From NCBI GenBank assembly GCA_900766265.1, contig CAAFUS010000006.1:62001-126000 (forward strand): DNA of 64,000 nt, read 5' to 3'. The notes under the pieces are model-generated. The model made no database searches and was not told the origin of the DNA. It saw nothing but the letters and a program-made list of their open reading frames with translations. Origin of the DNA: Pseudomonadaceae bacterium. GTDB taxonomy: Bacteria; Pseudomonadota; Gammaproteobacteria; Pseudomonadales; Pseudomonadaceae. The first letter of the stretch is position 1; each line of letters begins with the position of its first letter. The position numbers and the translations under genes were made by a program. This document shows, one piece after another, positions 1 through 8,374 of the stretch.

Positions 1-211
1 CATCGGCGCGAACGGCGCGCAGCAGGTCGATACCGGTCATGCCGGGCATGTTCCAGTCGGTCACGAGAAAATCGAAACTCCCGCTCTGCAGCATCGGCAG
101 CGCGGTGGTACCGTCATCCGCTTCGGCGGTATTGGTGAAACCAAGATCACGCAAGAGATTCTTGATGATCCGTCTCATCGTCGAGAAATCATCGACGATG
201 AGGATTTTCAT
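1..211 (-). CDS. cheY: CheY chemotaxis response regulator (N-terminal part, cut by window edge)
   Basis: Receiver protein that, when phosphorylated by CheA, binds the flagellar switch (FliM) and changes rotation. Seventy codons are visible. The acidic pair D7-D8 follows the opening MKILIV strand, and the phospho-acceptor is D52 in the TDWNMPG motif. The C-terminal half lies beyond base 1. It follows fliA in the same direction, as in other pseudomonads. The conventional ATG is at 211, but a GGAGG lies 17 nt upstream of it and only 5 nt upstream of an in-frame TTG at 223, so a start four codons earlier is possible. Confidence 0.93.
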   Translation of the reverse strand, partial: MKILIVDDFSTMRRIIKNLLRDLGFTNTAEADDGTTALPMLQSGSFDFLVTDWNMPGMTGIDLLRAVRAD

Positions 212-284
212 GTTCTTGTCCAAGTCGACCTCCGTAAGTCCCAAAATGCCTTAGCAGCTGAGCACGTCATCCATCGAGAACCGA

Positions 285-1031
285 TCAGCGTGCGCGCCAT
301 TCGCCGAGGCGAGCACGCAAGCGGGCGGCACATTGACTGTGCAGCTGACTCACCCGCGATTCGCTGACACCGAGCACCTGCCCAATTTCCTTCAGATTCA
401 GCTCTTCGTCGTAGTACAGCGACAACACCAGTTTTTCGCGCTCGGGAAGATTGGCGATTGCCTCGGCCAGCGCCTGCTGGAAGCGCTCGTCTTCAAGGTC
501 GCGAAAAGGCTCGGGGTGGGCGCTGCTGGCGTCTTCGTTCAGTTCGCCGTGTTCGCCCTCCTGAAGCAGGTCATCGAAGCTGAACAGGCGGCTGCCCAAA
601 GTGTCGCCAAGGATGCCGTAGTACTCATCGAGACTCAATTTAAGTTCGGCAGCAACTTCGTGATCTTTAGCGTCACGTCCAGTTTTCGCTTCGATCGTGC
701 GAATCGCGTCGCTGACCATGCGTGAATTACGGTGTACCGAACGTGGCGCCCAATCGCCCTTGCGCACTTCATCGAGCATGGCGCCGCGTATTCGAATCCC
801 TGCATAGGTCTCGAAACTGGCGCCCTTCCCGGCGTCGTATTTCTTGGATGCCTCGAGCAGACCGATCATGCCGGCCTGCATCAGATCGTCGACCTGAACG
901 CTGGCCGGCAGACGCGCCAGCAGGTGATAGGCGATGCGCTTGACCAGGGGGGCATACTGCTCGATCAGCTGGTACTGCGAGTCCTTCGCTTGTGCCTTGT
1001 TTTCATACATACGAAGTCCGGCTGCTGTCAT
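285..1031 (-). CDS. fliA: FliA, flagellar sigma factor sigma-28
   Basis: Alternative sigma factor (RpoF) that directs RNA polymerase to late flagellar and chemotaxis promoters and is held inactive by FlgM until the hook is complete. The 248-residue length is normal. Sigma region 2 spans about residues 25-90 (KRIAYHLLARLP, then DLMQAGMIGLLEA and KKYD). The C-terminal region 4 helix-turn-helix contains LKEIGQVLGVSESRVSQLHSQC-like sequence near residues 212-233. The ATG overlaps the fleN stop as ATGA, so the two are translationally coupled. cheY follows 61-73 bp downstream. Confidence 0.97.
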   Translation of the reverse strand: MTAAGLRMYENKAQAKDSQYQLIEQYAPLVKRIAYHLLARLPASVQVDDLMQAGMIGLLEASKKYDAGKGASFETYAGIRIRGAMLDEVRKGDWAPRSVHRNSRMVSDAIRTIEAKTGRDAKDHEVAAELKLSLDEYYGILGDTLGSRLFSFDDLLQEGEHGELNEDASSAHPEPFRDLEDERFQQALAEAIANLPEREKLVLSLYYDEELNLKEIGQVLGVSESRVSQLHSQCAARLRARLGEWRAR

Positions 1032-1855
1032 ACGGAGTTATCTGCGGTTGGTCGAACGAGGCGTTCCACGAAGAACTCGAGGTGGCCGCGCGGGTTTGCC
1101 GGCAGCGGCCAGGTATCGACCTTCTGCGCGATGGCCTTGAAGGCCAGCGAGCACTTGGAACGGGGATAGGCTTCATAAACGGCGCGCTGCTTCTGTACGG
1201 CCTTGCGCACCGTCTCGTCGTACGGCACGGCGCCTACGTACTGCAGGGCCACGTCGAGGAAACGCTCGGTCACCTTGGTGAGTTTGGCAAACAGGTTGCG
1301 CCCTTCCTGGGGGGTGTGGGCCATGTTGGCCAGTACACGGAACCGGCTCATGCCGTAATCCCGGTTGAGCAGCTTGATCAGGGCGTAGGCGTCGGTGATC
1401 GATGTCGGCTCGTCGGTCACCACCAGCAGCACTTCCTGGGCGGCGCGAACGAAACTCACCACCGAGTCGCCGATGCCCGCCGCGGTGTCGACGATCAGCA
1501 CGTCGAGGTTCTCGCTGATGTCGCTGAACGCCTGGATCAGGCCGGCGTGCTGCATGGGCGACAGCTGCACCATGCTCTGCGTACCCGACGCGGCGGGAAC
1601 GATGCGGATACCACCGGGCCCCTGCAGGATGACGTCGCGCAGATCGCACTCGCCTTCGATCACGTCGGCCAGGGTGCGCTTGGCGCTGAGCCCGAGCAGG
1701 ACGTCGACGTTGGCAAGCCCGAGGTCGGCGTCGAGCAGCATCACCCGGCGACCGAGGTCGGCCAGGGCCAGCGCCAGATTGACCGACACATTGGTCTTGC
1801 CGACGCCACCCTTGCCGCCGGTCACCGCAATCACCTGTACGGGATGCATACCCAT
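1028..1855 (-). CDS. fleN: FleN (FlhG), MinD-like ATPase controlling flagellar number
   Basis: Deviant-Walker ParA/MinD-family ATPase that antagonises the master activator FleQ and limits polar flagellar number. Residues 13-21 form the P-loop KGGVGKT, and LLDADLGLANVD follows as the next nucleotide-binding segment. VDTAAGIGDSV is the Walker B-like region. The 275-residue length is typical of Pseudomonas FleN. An AAAGG ribosome site lies upstream of the ATG at 1855. It sits between flhF and fliA in the standard order. The 93-bp gap to flhF holds a hairpin described separately. Confidence 0.96.
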   Translation of the reverse strand: MGMHPVQVIAVTGGKGGVGKTNVSVNLALALADLGRRVMLLDADLGLANVDVLLGLSAKRTLADVIEGECDLRDVILQGPGGIRIVPAASGTQSMVQLSPMQHAGLIQAFSDISENLDVLIVDTAAGIGDSVVSFVRAAQEVLLVVTDEPTSITDAYALIKLLNRDYGMSRFRVLANMAHTPQEGRNLFAKLTKVTERFLDVALQYVGAVPYDETVRKAVQKQRAVYEAYPRSKCSLAFKAIAQKVDTWPLPANPRGHLEFFVERLVRPTADNSV

Positions 1856-1895
1856 TTAATTAAACACCTTTGTCTCGCTGAGGCCTTTGGGCCAT

Positions 1896-1926
1896 AGATG
1901 CGTCCCGCAGGACGCGTCTGTTTTTT
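1896..1926 (+). terminator. Rho-independent terminator-like hairpin oriented antisense to the flhF-fleN unit
   Basis: A 10-bp stem (1896-1905 pairing with 1910-1919, with one T-G wobble) and a CGCA loop are followed by GTTTTTT on the plus strand. The shape is that of an intrinsic terminator, but it reads on the strand opposite to all flagellar genes here. On the minus strand the hairpin would lie in the flhF-fleN junction without a T-run. Confidence 0.6.
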
Positions 1927-1948
1927 GTCTGGCCGGTGCGGGCAACGT

Positions 1949-3229
1949 TCACCCGACCCGACGCGAAGAGTCGTTGTACAGCCCTGCGAACATATCAGCC
2001 ATGGCCTCTTCGCTGGGATCTTCGGAGCTTTGCAGGCTTACCGCCCGGCTGACCAACTGGTGGGCGCGTGGCAGATGCAGGTCGTCCGGGATCCGCGGAC
2101 CATCGGCGAGATAGGCTACCGGCAGACGCTGGCTTATGGCCAGCCCCAACACTTCACCGAGGCTTCCGGCCTCATCCAGCTTAGTCAGGATACAGCCGGC
2201 CAGCCCGCAGCGTTTGTAGCTGTGCCAGGCGGCCTTGAGAACCTGGCTCTGGCTGGTCGCTGCCAGCACCAGGTAGTTCCTGGACTTGATGCCGCGGCTG
2301 GCCAGGGCCTCGAGCTGCATGCGAAGCGCCGGGTCGCTGGCTGGCAGGCCGGCGGTATCGATCAGGATCACGCGCTTGCGTGCCAGCGGCGCGAGCGCCT
2401 GGGTCAGCGACTGGCCGGCATCCACCGGCGTCACCGATACGTCAAGAATTCGCCCGAGGGTCCTGAGCTGCTCCTGGGCGCCGATGCGGTAGCTGTCCAT
2501 GCTCACCAGCGCGATGTTGCGCGCGCCGTATTTGAGGACGTAGCGGGCGGCCAGCTTCGCCAGCGTGGTGGTCTTGCCGGCACCAGCCGGGCCAACCAGG
2601 GCGATCACCCCGCCCTCTTCCAGCGGCTCATCCTTAGTGGTCTTGATCGCCTGGGCCAGATAGGCCAGGACCATGCGCCAGGCCTTGCGGGGCTCGTCGA
2701 TGCCGGCCACCTTGTCCAGCAGCGCACGCGACAGCTCGGCGGGCAGGCCCATGCGCTGCAGGCGACGCCAAAGGCTGGCCTGCTGCGGCTTGCGGCTTTG
2801 CATCTGGCCCCAGGCGATCGAGCCGAGCTGGACTTCGATCAGCTCGCGCAGGCCATGCAGCTCCGAACGCATCGCATCGAAGGCACGCGGATCGACAGCG
2901 GCAGCCGCCGGCGCGGGCGCGACCGGAGCGGCAGCAGGTTTCTGTTCACTCTGCAGCTGGCGGTTGCTCACGGCATCGGCCTGGGCGCGACTGCTCAACT
3001 CGGCGTGGGCGGCAGCGATGCGCGACTGGGTGTTGCGCAGCTCGGCCTCGAGCGCGGGGTTCGGCTGGCGAGGCGCCGGCGCCTGCACGGGATAGTCCAG
3101 CGCAGCGGTCAGCTCGACCCCACCGGCAACCTTGCGGTTGCCGAGGATTGCGGCATCGGCGCCCAGCTCGTCACGCACCAATTTCATGGCTTGACGCATA
3201 TCGGCTGCGAAGAAACGTTTGACCTGCAT
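1949..3229 (-). CDS. flhF: FlhF, SRP-type GTPase for polar flagellar placement
   Basis: SRP-family GTPase that sets the polar position of the flagellum. An N-terminal basic/variable segment is followed by an Ala/Pro-rich linker (about 50-117), an N-domain-like helical part and the G domain. The P-loop GPAGAGKTTT lies near residue 213 from this start. Later motifs are ALVSMDSYRIGAQEQL and LIDTAGL, with the guanine specificity loop TKLDEA. ATG 3229 is preferred over the GTG at 3238 because GAGGG lies 8 nt before the ATG and Pseudomonas FlhF begins MQVKRFF. It starts 15 nt after the flhA stop. Confidence 0.96.
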   Translation of the reverse strand: MQVKRFFAADMRQAMKLVRDELGADAAILGNRKVAGGVELTAALDYPVQAPAPRQPNPALEAELRNTQSRIAAAHAELSSRAQADAVSNRQLQSEQKPAAAPVAPAPAAAAVDPRAFDAMRSELHGLRELIEVQLGSIAWGQMQSRKPQQASLWRRLQRMGLPAELSRALLDKVAGIDEPRKAWRMVLAYLAQAIKTTKDEPLEEGGVIALVGPAGAGKTTTLAKLAARYVLKYGARNIALVSMDSYRIGAQEQLRTLGRILDVSVTPVDAGQSLTQALAPLARKRVILIDTAGLPASDPALRMQLEALASRGIKSRNYLVLAATSQSQVLKAAWHSYKRCGLAGCILTKLDEAGSLGEVLGLAISQRLPVAYLADGPRIPDDLHLPRAHQLVSRAVSLQSSEDPSEEAMADMFAGLYNDSSRRVG

Positions 3230-3244
3230 GGCCTGCACCCTCGA

Positions 3245-5365
3245 TTAATTCTGACCCACCGTCGAAACGATGGTGACCTGCTTGTTGTCCGGTATTTCCT
3301 GGTACGCCAGCACATGCATGTTCGGAACCGCGAGCCGGGCGAAGCGCGAGAGCATCGCGCGGACCGGACCGGCCACCAGCAGAATCGCCGGCTTGCCGAA
3401 CATTTCTTGACGCTGTGCCGCGTCTATCAAGGAACGTTGCAACTTCTCGGCCATTCCGGGTTCCAGCAGAATTCCGTCATCGGAGCCCTGTCCGGCCTTC
3501 TGCAGGCTGTTGAGCAATATCTGTTCCAACCTGGGTTCAAGCGTGATCACCGGCAGCTCGGGCTCTAGTCCCACAATGCTTTGAACGATTGCACGGGACA
3601 GCGCGACACGGACTGCGGCGACCATGGCGGCGGGATCTTGACTCCGCGGTGCGACGTTAGCGATGGCCTCGGCGATGGTGCGAATGTCGCGTACCGGCAC
3701 CTGCTCCTGCAGCAGTGCCTGCAGCACCTTGAGCAGGGTCGACAGGGAAATCATCCCCGGCACCAGCTCTTCGGCGAGCTTGGGCGAACTCTTGGCCAGC
3801 AGCTGCATCAGCTGCTGCACTTCCTCGTGCCCCAGCAGCTCGTGGGAATGCTTGTGCAGCACCTGGTTCAAATGGGTCGCGACCACGGTACTGGCATCCA
3901 CCACCGTATAGCCCAGCGACTGGGCCTGATCGCGCTGACTGGCCTCGATCCACACTGCCTCCAGGCCGAACGCCGGATCCTTGGCGGCAATTCCGTTGAG
4001 CGTGCCGAATACCTGGCCCGGGTTGATGGCCAGTTCACGGTCCGGGTACACCTCCGCTTCGGCCAGGCTCACGCCCATCAGCGTCAGGCGATATGCGTTG
4101 GGCATCAGGTCCAGGTTGTCGCGGATGTGGACCGAGGGCATGAGGAAACCGAGCTCCTGGGAGAGCTTCTTGCGTACGCCCTTGATCCGCGCGAGCAGTT
4201 GCCCCCCCTGGTTGCGGTCGACCAGCGGGATCAGCCGGTAGCCGACTTCCAGGCCGACCATGTCGACCGGCGTCACGTCATCCCAACCCAATTCCTTGGT
4301 TTCGGCCGCACGCTGGGCCGGCAGCAGTTCCTGCTGTTTCTGCACTTCCTGCTCGACCTGCTGCTTGGCCTGCTTCTGCCGGTGCCAGATCCAGTAGGCA
4401 CCGCCGGCAGCGACGCCGCCCAGGCTGAGGAAGGACATATGGGGCATGCCGGGGACGAGCCCCATGGCGATCAGGATGGCCGCCGAGACCGCCAACGCCT
4501 TGGGCGAGGCGAACATCTGGCGCTGGACCTGCTGGCCCATGTCTTCGGAACTGGTGACGCGGGTCACCATGATGGCCGCGGCGGTGGACAGCAGCAGTGA
4601 CGGGATCTGGGCCACGAGGCCGTCACCGATGGTCAGCAAGGCGTAGACCTTGCCGGCCTCGGAGAAGCTCATTGCATGCTGGGCCATGCCGATGGCAATA
4701 CCACCGATGAGGTTGATGAACAGGATCAGCAGGCCGGCGATGGCGTCGCCGCGCACGAACTTGCTCGCACCGTCCATCGAACCGTAGAAATCAGCTTCGG
4801 ACGACACCTCGGAGCGGCGCTTCTTGGCCTCCGCCTGATCGATCAGGCCGGCGTTGAGGTCGGCATCGATCGCCATCTGCTTGCCAGGCATGGCATCGAG
4901 GGTGAAACGCGCGCTCACCTCGGAAATACGGCCGGCACCCTTGGTGACCACCACGAAGTTGATGATCATCAGGATCGCGAAGACGACGATACCGACGACG
5001 TAGTTGCCGCCGATCACCACGTTGCCGAAGGCTTCGATCACGTGGCCGGCGGCAGACCCGCCCTCGTGACCGTTGATCAGCACCACGCGGGTCGATGCCA
5101 CGTTCAGCGCCAGGCGCATCAGGGTCGCGACCAGCAGGATCGTCGGGAACACCGCGAAGTCCAGGGGGCGCAGCGCGTAGACGCTCACCAGCAACACCAC
5201 GATCGACAGGGCGATGTTGAAGGTGAACAGCAGATCCAACAGGAACGGCGGCACCGACAACATCATCATGCCCATCATGACGAGCAGCAGCAGCGGCACC
5301 CCGAGGTTGCCGCGGCTGAGCCCCGCCAGGTTGTTGCGCATATTGACCAGTTGCGTGCGATCCAC
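3245..5365 (-). CDS. flhA: FlhA, flagellar type III export gate subunit
   Basis: Integral membrane core of the flagellar export apparatus, about 706 residues. The N-terminal half has roughly eight membrane segments, beginning LLLLVMMGMMML, with the conserved FHIPEP-type loop (SARFTLDAMPGKQMAID). The C-terminal half is the cytoplasmic substrate/chaperone docking domain. The start is set at GTG 5365 (VDRTQL): a G-rich site lies just upstream, the Pseudomonas family starts with MDRTQL, and a sigma-54 promoter lies at 5422-5437, downstream of the longer frame's start at 5539. flhF follows closely. Confidence 0.96.
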   Translation of the reverse strand: MDRTQLVNMRNNLAGLSRGNLGVPLLLLVMMGMMMLSVPPFLLDLLFTFNIALSIVVLLVSVYALRPLDFAVFPTILLVATLMRLALNVASTRVVLINGHEGGSAAGHVIEAFGNVVIGGNYVVGIVVFAILMIINFVVVTKGAGRISEVSARFTLDAMPGKQMAIDADLNAGLIDQAEAKKRRSEVSSEADFYGSMDGASKFVRGDAIAGLLILFINLIGGIAIGMAQHAMSFSEAGKVYALLTIGDGLVAQIPSLLLSTAAAIMVTRVTSSEDMGQQVQRQMFASPKALAVSAAILIAMGLVPGMPHMSFLSLGGVAAGGAYWIWHRQKQAKQQVEQEVQKQQELLPAQRAAETKELGWDDVTPVDMVGLEVGYRLIPLVDRNQGGQLLARIKGVRKKLSQELGFLMPSVHIRDNLDLMPNAYRLTLMGVSLAEAEVYPDRELAINPGQVFGTLNGIAAKDPAFGLEAVWIEASQRDQAQSLGYTVVDASTVVATHLNQVLHKHSHELLGHEEVQQLMQLLAKSSPKLAEELVPGMISLSTLLKVLQALLQEQVPVRDIRTIAEAIANVAPRSQDPAAMVAAVRVALSRAIVQSIVGLEPELPVITLEPRLEQILLNSLQKAGQGSDDGILLEPGMAEKLQRSLIDAAQRQEMFGKPAILLVAGPVRAMLSRFARLAVPNMHVLAYQEIPDNKQVTIVSTVGQN

Positions 5366-5421
5366 GGAGCCCCCACAGGCATAACAATCTTTTGACGCGG
5401 TCTGCGTCTCGCATGAGCTAT

Positions 5422-5437
5422 AGCAAGAAGGGGTCCA
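5422..5437 (-). promoter_or_regulatory. Sigma-54 promoter of flhA
   Basis: On the minus strand the sequence is TGGACCCCTTCTTGCT, with GG and GC exactly 10 nt apart as required for RpoN (-24/-12). It lies about 57 nt upstream of the flhA GTG start and gives a short leader. Flagellar class II/III genes in Pseudomonas are RpoN- and FleQ/FleR-dependent, which fits. Confidence 0.75.
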
Positions 5438-5574
5438 ACTTTTTCGCGACCTGATACTGTCGTCGCCACTGCGGGGAGATGGGGCACGGCAGCGGACCGC
5501 AAGGGCGAACCTGACCGGCTCGTCGCAGTCAGAACTCAACGCTACCCCTTCCCCCTGCGTACAGGAGACGAGAC

Positions 5575-6096
5575 ATGAAGCAATGGATAATCGCCGCGCT
5601 GGCCAGTTGCACGGCTGCAGGCCTACACGCCGAAACGCTCTCGGTCCCGATGAACCTGGTCAACGAACAAGGCGTCGGCCAGTCGGTCGGTACGGTCAAG
5701 ATCGAAAGCAACGAATACGGCCTGGTGTTCCGCCCCGAACTCAAGAATCTGGAGCCCGGGATTCACGGTTTCCACGTACATGCCAAGGGCAACTGCGGTA
5801 CCGCCGAGCAGGATGGCAAGACGGTGCCGGCTGGCGCCGCGGGCGGCCACTGGGACCCCCAGAACACCGGCAAGCATGGCGAGCCCTGGGGCGACGGGCA
5901 CCTGGGCGACCTGCCAGCGCTGATGGTCGAAAGCGACGGCAGCGCAAGCCAGCCCGTACAGGCACCTCGACTCAAGAGCCTGGGCGATCTCAAGGGTCTG
6001 GCGCTGATGGTTCACAAGGGCGGCGACAACCACTCCGATCATCCCGAGCCTCTGGGCGGTGGCGGCGCCCGCGTGGCTTGCGGGGTGATCGAATAA
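5575..6096 (+). CDS. sodC: SodC, periplasmic Cu/Zn superoxide dismutase
   Basis: Converts superoxide to peroxide and oxygen in the periplasm. The 173-residue precursor has a signal peptide (about residues 1-19, ending GLHA). Metal-ligand motifs are all present: GFHVH, GGHWDP, GKHGEPWGDGHLGDLP and the C-terminal DNHSDHPEPLGGGGARVACGV, with the two structural cysteines. An AGGAGACGAGAC ribosome site precedes the ATG. It is transcribed divergently from flhA and convergently with flhB, so it physically splits the flhB-flhA segment. Nothing suggests a motility role. Confidence 0.95.
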   Translation: MKQWIIAALASCTAAGLHAETLSVPMNLVNEQGVGQSVGTVKIESNEYGLVFRPELKNLEPGIHGFHVHAKGNCGTAEQDGKTVPAGAAGGHWDPQNTGKHGEPWGDGHLGDLPALMVESDGSASQPVQAPRLKSLGDLKGLALMVHKGGDNHSDHPEPLGGGGARVACGVIE

Positions 6097-6152
6097 CGCT
6101 GGAAGCGGAATGGACGCGACGCTCAAAGCTGCGCCCCGCTGGGCGCTGACGG

Positions 6153-7289
6153 CTACTCGTCGCGGCGCAGGTCTGGCGGAATCGGCAGGTCCGGCAGTGG
6201 GTCGGGCCTGCGCCCCTTGCCAGAGCGGTACTGGCGCAGCTGATAGACATAGGCCAGCACCTGGGCGACCGCCAGGTACAGGCCGGCTGGAATCTCCTGA
6301 TCGACCTCGGTCGAGTAATACACCGCACGAGCGAGCGCTGGTGACTCCAGCACCGTGATCTTGTGCTCCTGGCCGATCTCCCGGATCTTCAGCGCCAGGA
6401 AGTCGCCGCCCTTGGCCAGCAGCATCGGCGCGTTACCACGCTCGGCGTCGTACTTGAGCGCCACTGCGAAGTGGGTCGGGTTGGTGATGATCACGTCCGC
6501 CTCCGGAATCGCCTGCATCATCCGCCGGTCGGCCATTTCACGCTGCATGCGCCTGATGCGCGCCTTGACCTCGGGCTTGCCCTCGGTGTCCTTGTATTCG
6601 TCGCGCACTTCCTGCTTGGTCATCATCAGCTTCTGCTTGTTGTCCCAGAGCTGAAACGGCACGTCCACGGCCGCGATTAGGATCAGGCCACACGCCATCC
6701 ACAAGGAACACCAGCCGACGATCTCGGCGCTGTGCATGATCGCCAGGTCCAGCGGCTGCTTGGCGATGGACAGCAAGTCGTCCTGATAGGCCGCGAGCAC
6801 CACCAGCGCCACCAGCAGAACCACCAGGAACTTCCCCAGCGCCTTGAGCAGCTCGACCAGCGCCTTGGTCGAGAACATTCGCTTAAGCCCCGCGCCGGGG
6901 TTCATCCGGCTGAACTTCGGCGCCATCGCCTTGGCCGAGAACAGCCAGCCCCCGAGAGCGATCGGACCGACGATCGAAGCCACCAGCAATACAACCAGGA
7001 GCGGCATGATGGCCTTGAGCGCGATCATGCCGCTGCTCATCAGCATCATCGCCATGGCGCCTTCTTCGAGCAGGGTTTCCCGGCTCAAGGCAAAGTTGCC
7101 GCGCATCATCCCCATCATGGCCTGGCCCAGGCTGCCACCCGAAGCGAGCAGCCCGCCTACGCCGGCAAGCGTGACCGCTACGGTGGTGAGGTCGCGCGAG
7201 CGCGCGATCTGGCCTTTTTCGCGGGATTCACGGAGCCGTTTCTCCGTGGGTTCCTCGCTCTTGTCGGCACCGCTTTCGCTTTCAGCCAT
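6153..7289 (-). CDS. flhB: FlhB, flagellar type III export switch protein
   Basis: Membrane component that switches export specificity from rod/hook to filament substrates by autocleavage. An N-terminal basic stretch (EEPTEKRLRESREKGQIARS) is followed by four membrane segments and a cytoplasmic domain with the NPTH autocleavage motif (ITNPTHFAVALKY). The 378-residue length is normal. It is the last gene of the fliK-to-flhB run; fliR ends 27 bp upstream. It ends 56 bp from the convergent sodC stop, and I see no T-tailed terminator in that gap. Confidence 0.97.
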   Translation of the reverse strand: MAESESGADKSEEPTEKRLRESREKGQIARSRDLTTVAVTLAGVGGLLASGGSLGQAMMGMMRGNFALSRETLLEEGAMAMMLMSSGMIALKAIMPLLVVLLVASIVGPIALGGWLFSAKAMAPKFSRMNPGAGLKRMFSTKALVELLKALGKFLVVLLVALVVLAAYQDDLLSIAKQPLDLAIMHSAEIVGWCSLWMACGLILIAAVDVPFQLWDNKQKLMMTKQEVRDEYKDTEGKPEVKARIRRMQREMADRRMMQAIPEADVIITNPTHFAVALKYDAERGNAPMLLAKGGDFLALKIREIGQEHKITVLESPALARAVYYSTEVDQEIPAGLYLAVAQVLAYVYQLRQYRSGKGRRPDPLPDLPIPPDLRRDE

Positions 7290-7316
7290 GCGAAATCGCC
7301 TCTATGGATAACCTGC

Positions 7317-8093
7317 TCATCGCGCGCCGACCAGCTCGCGAAGCAACTGCAACGCTTCGGTGGCGAACAGCTGGTACTGCGCCAGAAAATCGACCATGCC
7401 GGCCCATACAATGACCAGCCCCAGCACCAGCGTCAGGGGGAAACCGATACTGAAGATGTTCAACTGCGGCGCAGCGCGGGTCATCAGGCCGAACGCCAGA
7501 TTGACCACCAGCAACGCGGTGATTGCCGGCAGCACCAGCAGCAGGCCGGCGCCGAGCACCCAGCCCAGCTTGCCGGCCAGTTCCCAGAAGTGGTTGCTAC
7601 TCAGCCCGCCGCCCACCGGCAGGGTGACGAAGCTCTCGGTGATGATTTCGAGTACTACCAGATGGCCGTTCATCGCCAGGAACAGCAGCACGACCAGCAC
7701 GTTGAAGAACTGGCCGATCACCGCCACCGAGACGCCGTTGGCCGGATCGACCATCGAGGCGAAGCCCAACCCCATCTGCATCGCCAGGAGCTGGCCGGCA
7801 ACGATGAACACGTGGAAGAACAATTGCAGCGCGAAGCCCAGCATCGCCCCGATTAGAATCTGCTCGGCGATCAACAGCAGGGCCCGCGGGGTCAGCGCGT
7901 CGACCACCGGCATCGGCGGCAGGGCCGGTACCAGCACCAGGGTGATCGCCAGCGCCAGGTACAGCCGCACCCTTGCAGGCACCAGTTGCGTACCGATGAT
8001 GGGCATGGTCATCAGCAAGGCGGCAATGCGAAACAGCGGCAGCAGAAACTGCGCCACCCAGCCGCCGATCTGCGCATTGCTCAGCTCGAGCAC
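7317..8093 (-). CDS. fliR: FliR, flagellar export gate protein
   Basis: Polytopic inner-membrane protein of the export gate (with FliP and FliQ), 258 residues with about six hydrophobic segments. Family features are the early FRIAALLMTMPIIGT and the mid-protein AMQMGLGFASMVDPANG stretch. It starts with GTG (MLELSNAQIG) one base after the fliQ TGA, so it is translationally coupled to fliQ. Confidence 0.96.
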   Translation of the reverse strand: MLELSNAQIGGWVAQFLLPLFRIAALLMTMPIIGTQLVPARVRLYLALAITLVLVPALPPMPVVDALTPRALLLIAEQILIGAMLGFALQLFFHVFIVAGQLLAMQMGLGFASMVDPANGVSVAVIGQFFNVLVVLLFLAMNGHLVVLEIITESFVTLPVGGGLSSNHFWELAGKLGWVLGAGLLLVLPAITALLVVNLAFGLMTRAAPQLNIFSIGFPLTLVLGLVIVWAGMVDFLAQYQLFATEALQLLRELVGAR

Positions 8094-8094
8094 G

Positions 8095-8364
8095 TCAGCC
8101 GATCAGCATGGGAATGTTGCGGACAAGGGTCTCGGTGTATTCCATGAACACCCGGACCAGCCAGGGCCCTGCCCAAATCAGGGTCAGCAGCATCACGAGC
8201 AACCTCGGCAGGAAGCTCAGGGTCTGCTCGTTGATCTGGGTCGCGGCCTGAAACATCGCCACCACCAGGCCGATCAGCAGGCTCGGCACGACAAGGATGC
8301 CCACCATCATGGCGGTCATCCAGAGGGCCTCGCGAAACAGGTCGACTGCGACTTCGGGTGTCAT
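8095..8364 (-). CDS. fliQ: FliQ, flagellar export gate protein
   Basis: Small two-helix membrane protein (89 residues) of the export gate. It begins MTPEVAVDLFREALWM, with hydrophobic helices around residues 17-40 and 50-72 and the conserved FQAATQINEQTLSF loop between them. It lies between fliP and fliR with 1-10 nt spacing. Confidence 0.97.
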   Translation of the reverse strand: MTPEVAVDLFREALWMTAMMVGILVVPSLLIGLVVAMFQAATQINEQTLSFLPRLLVMLLTLIWAGPWLVRVFMEYTETLVRNIPMLIG

Positions 8365-8374
8365 GGTCGCGCTC

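Noticed and set aside
792..806. TTCGAATCC tRNA T-loop-like sequence
   Set aside because: It lies inside fliA and no acceptor, anticodon or D-arm can be folded around it.
992..1897. 301-residue open frame on the plus strand over fleN
   Set aside because: It is antisense to the well-conserved fleN and fliA, has composition typical of reverse-strand frames in GC-rich DNA, and shows no recognisable domain. Its end near the antisense terminator is noted only as a curiosity.
1898..3568. 556-residue plus-strand frame over flhF and flhA
   Set aside because: Reverse-strand shadow of conserved genes, rich in Gln, His, Arg and Gly, with no family features.
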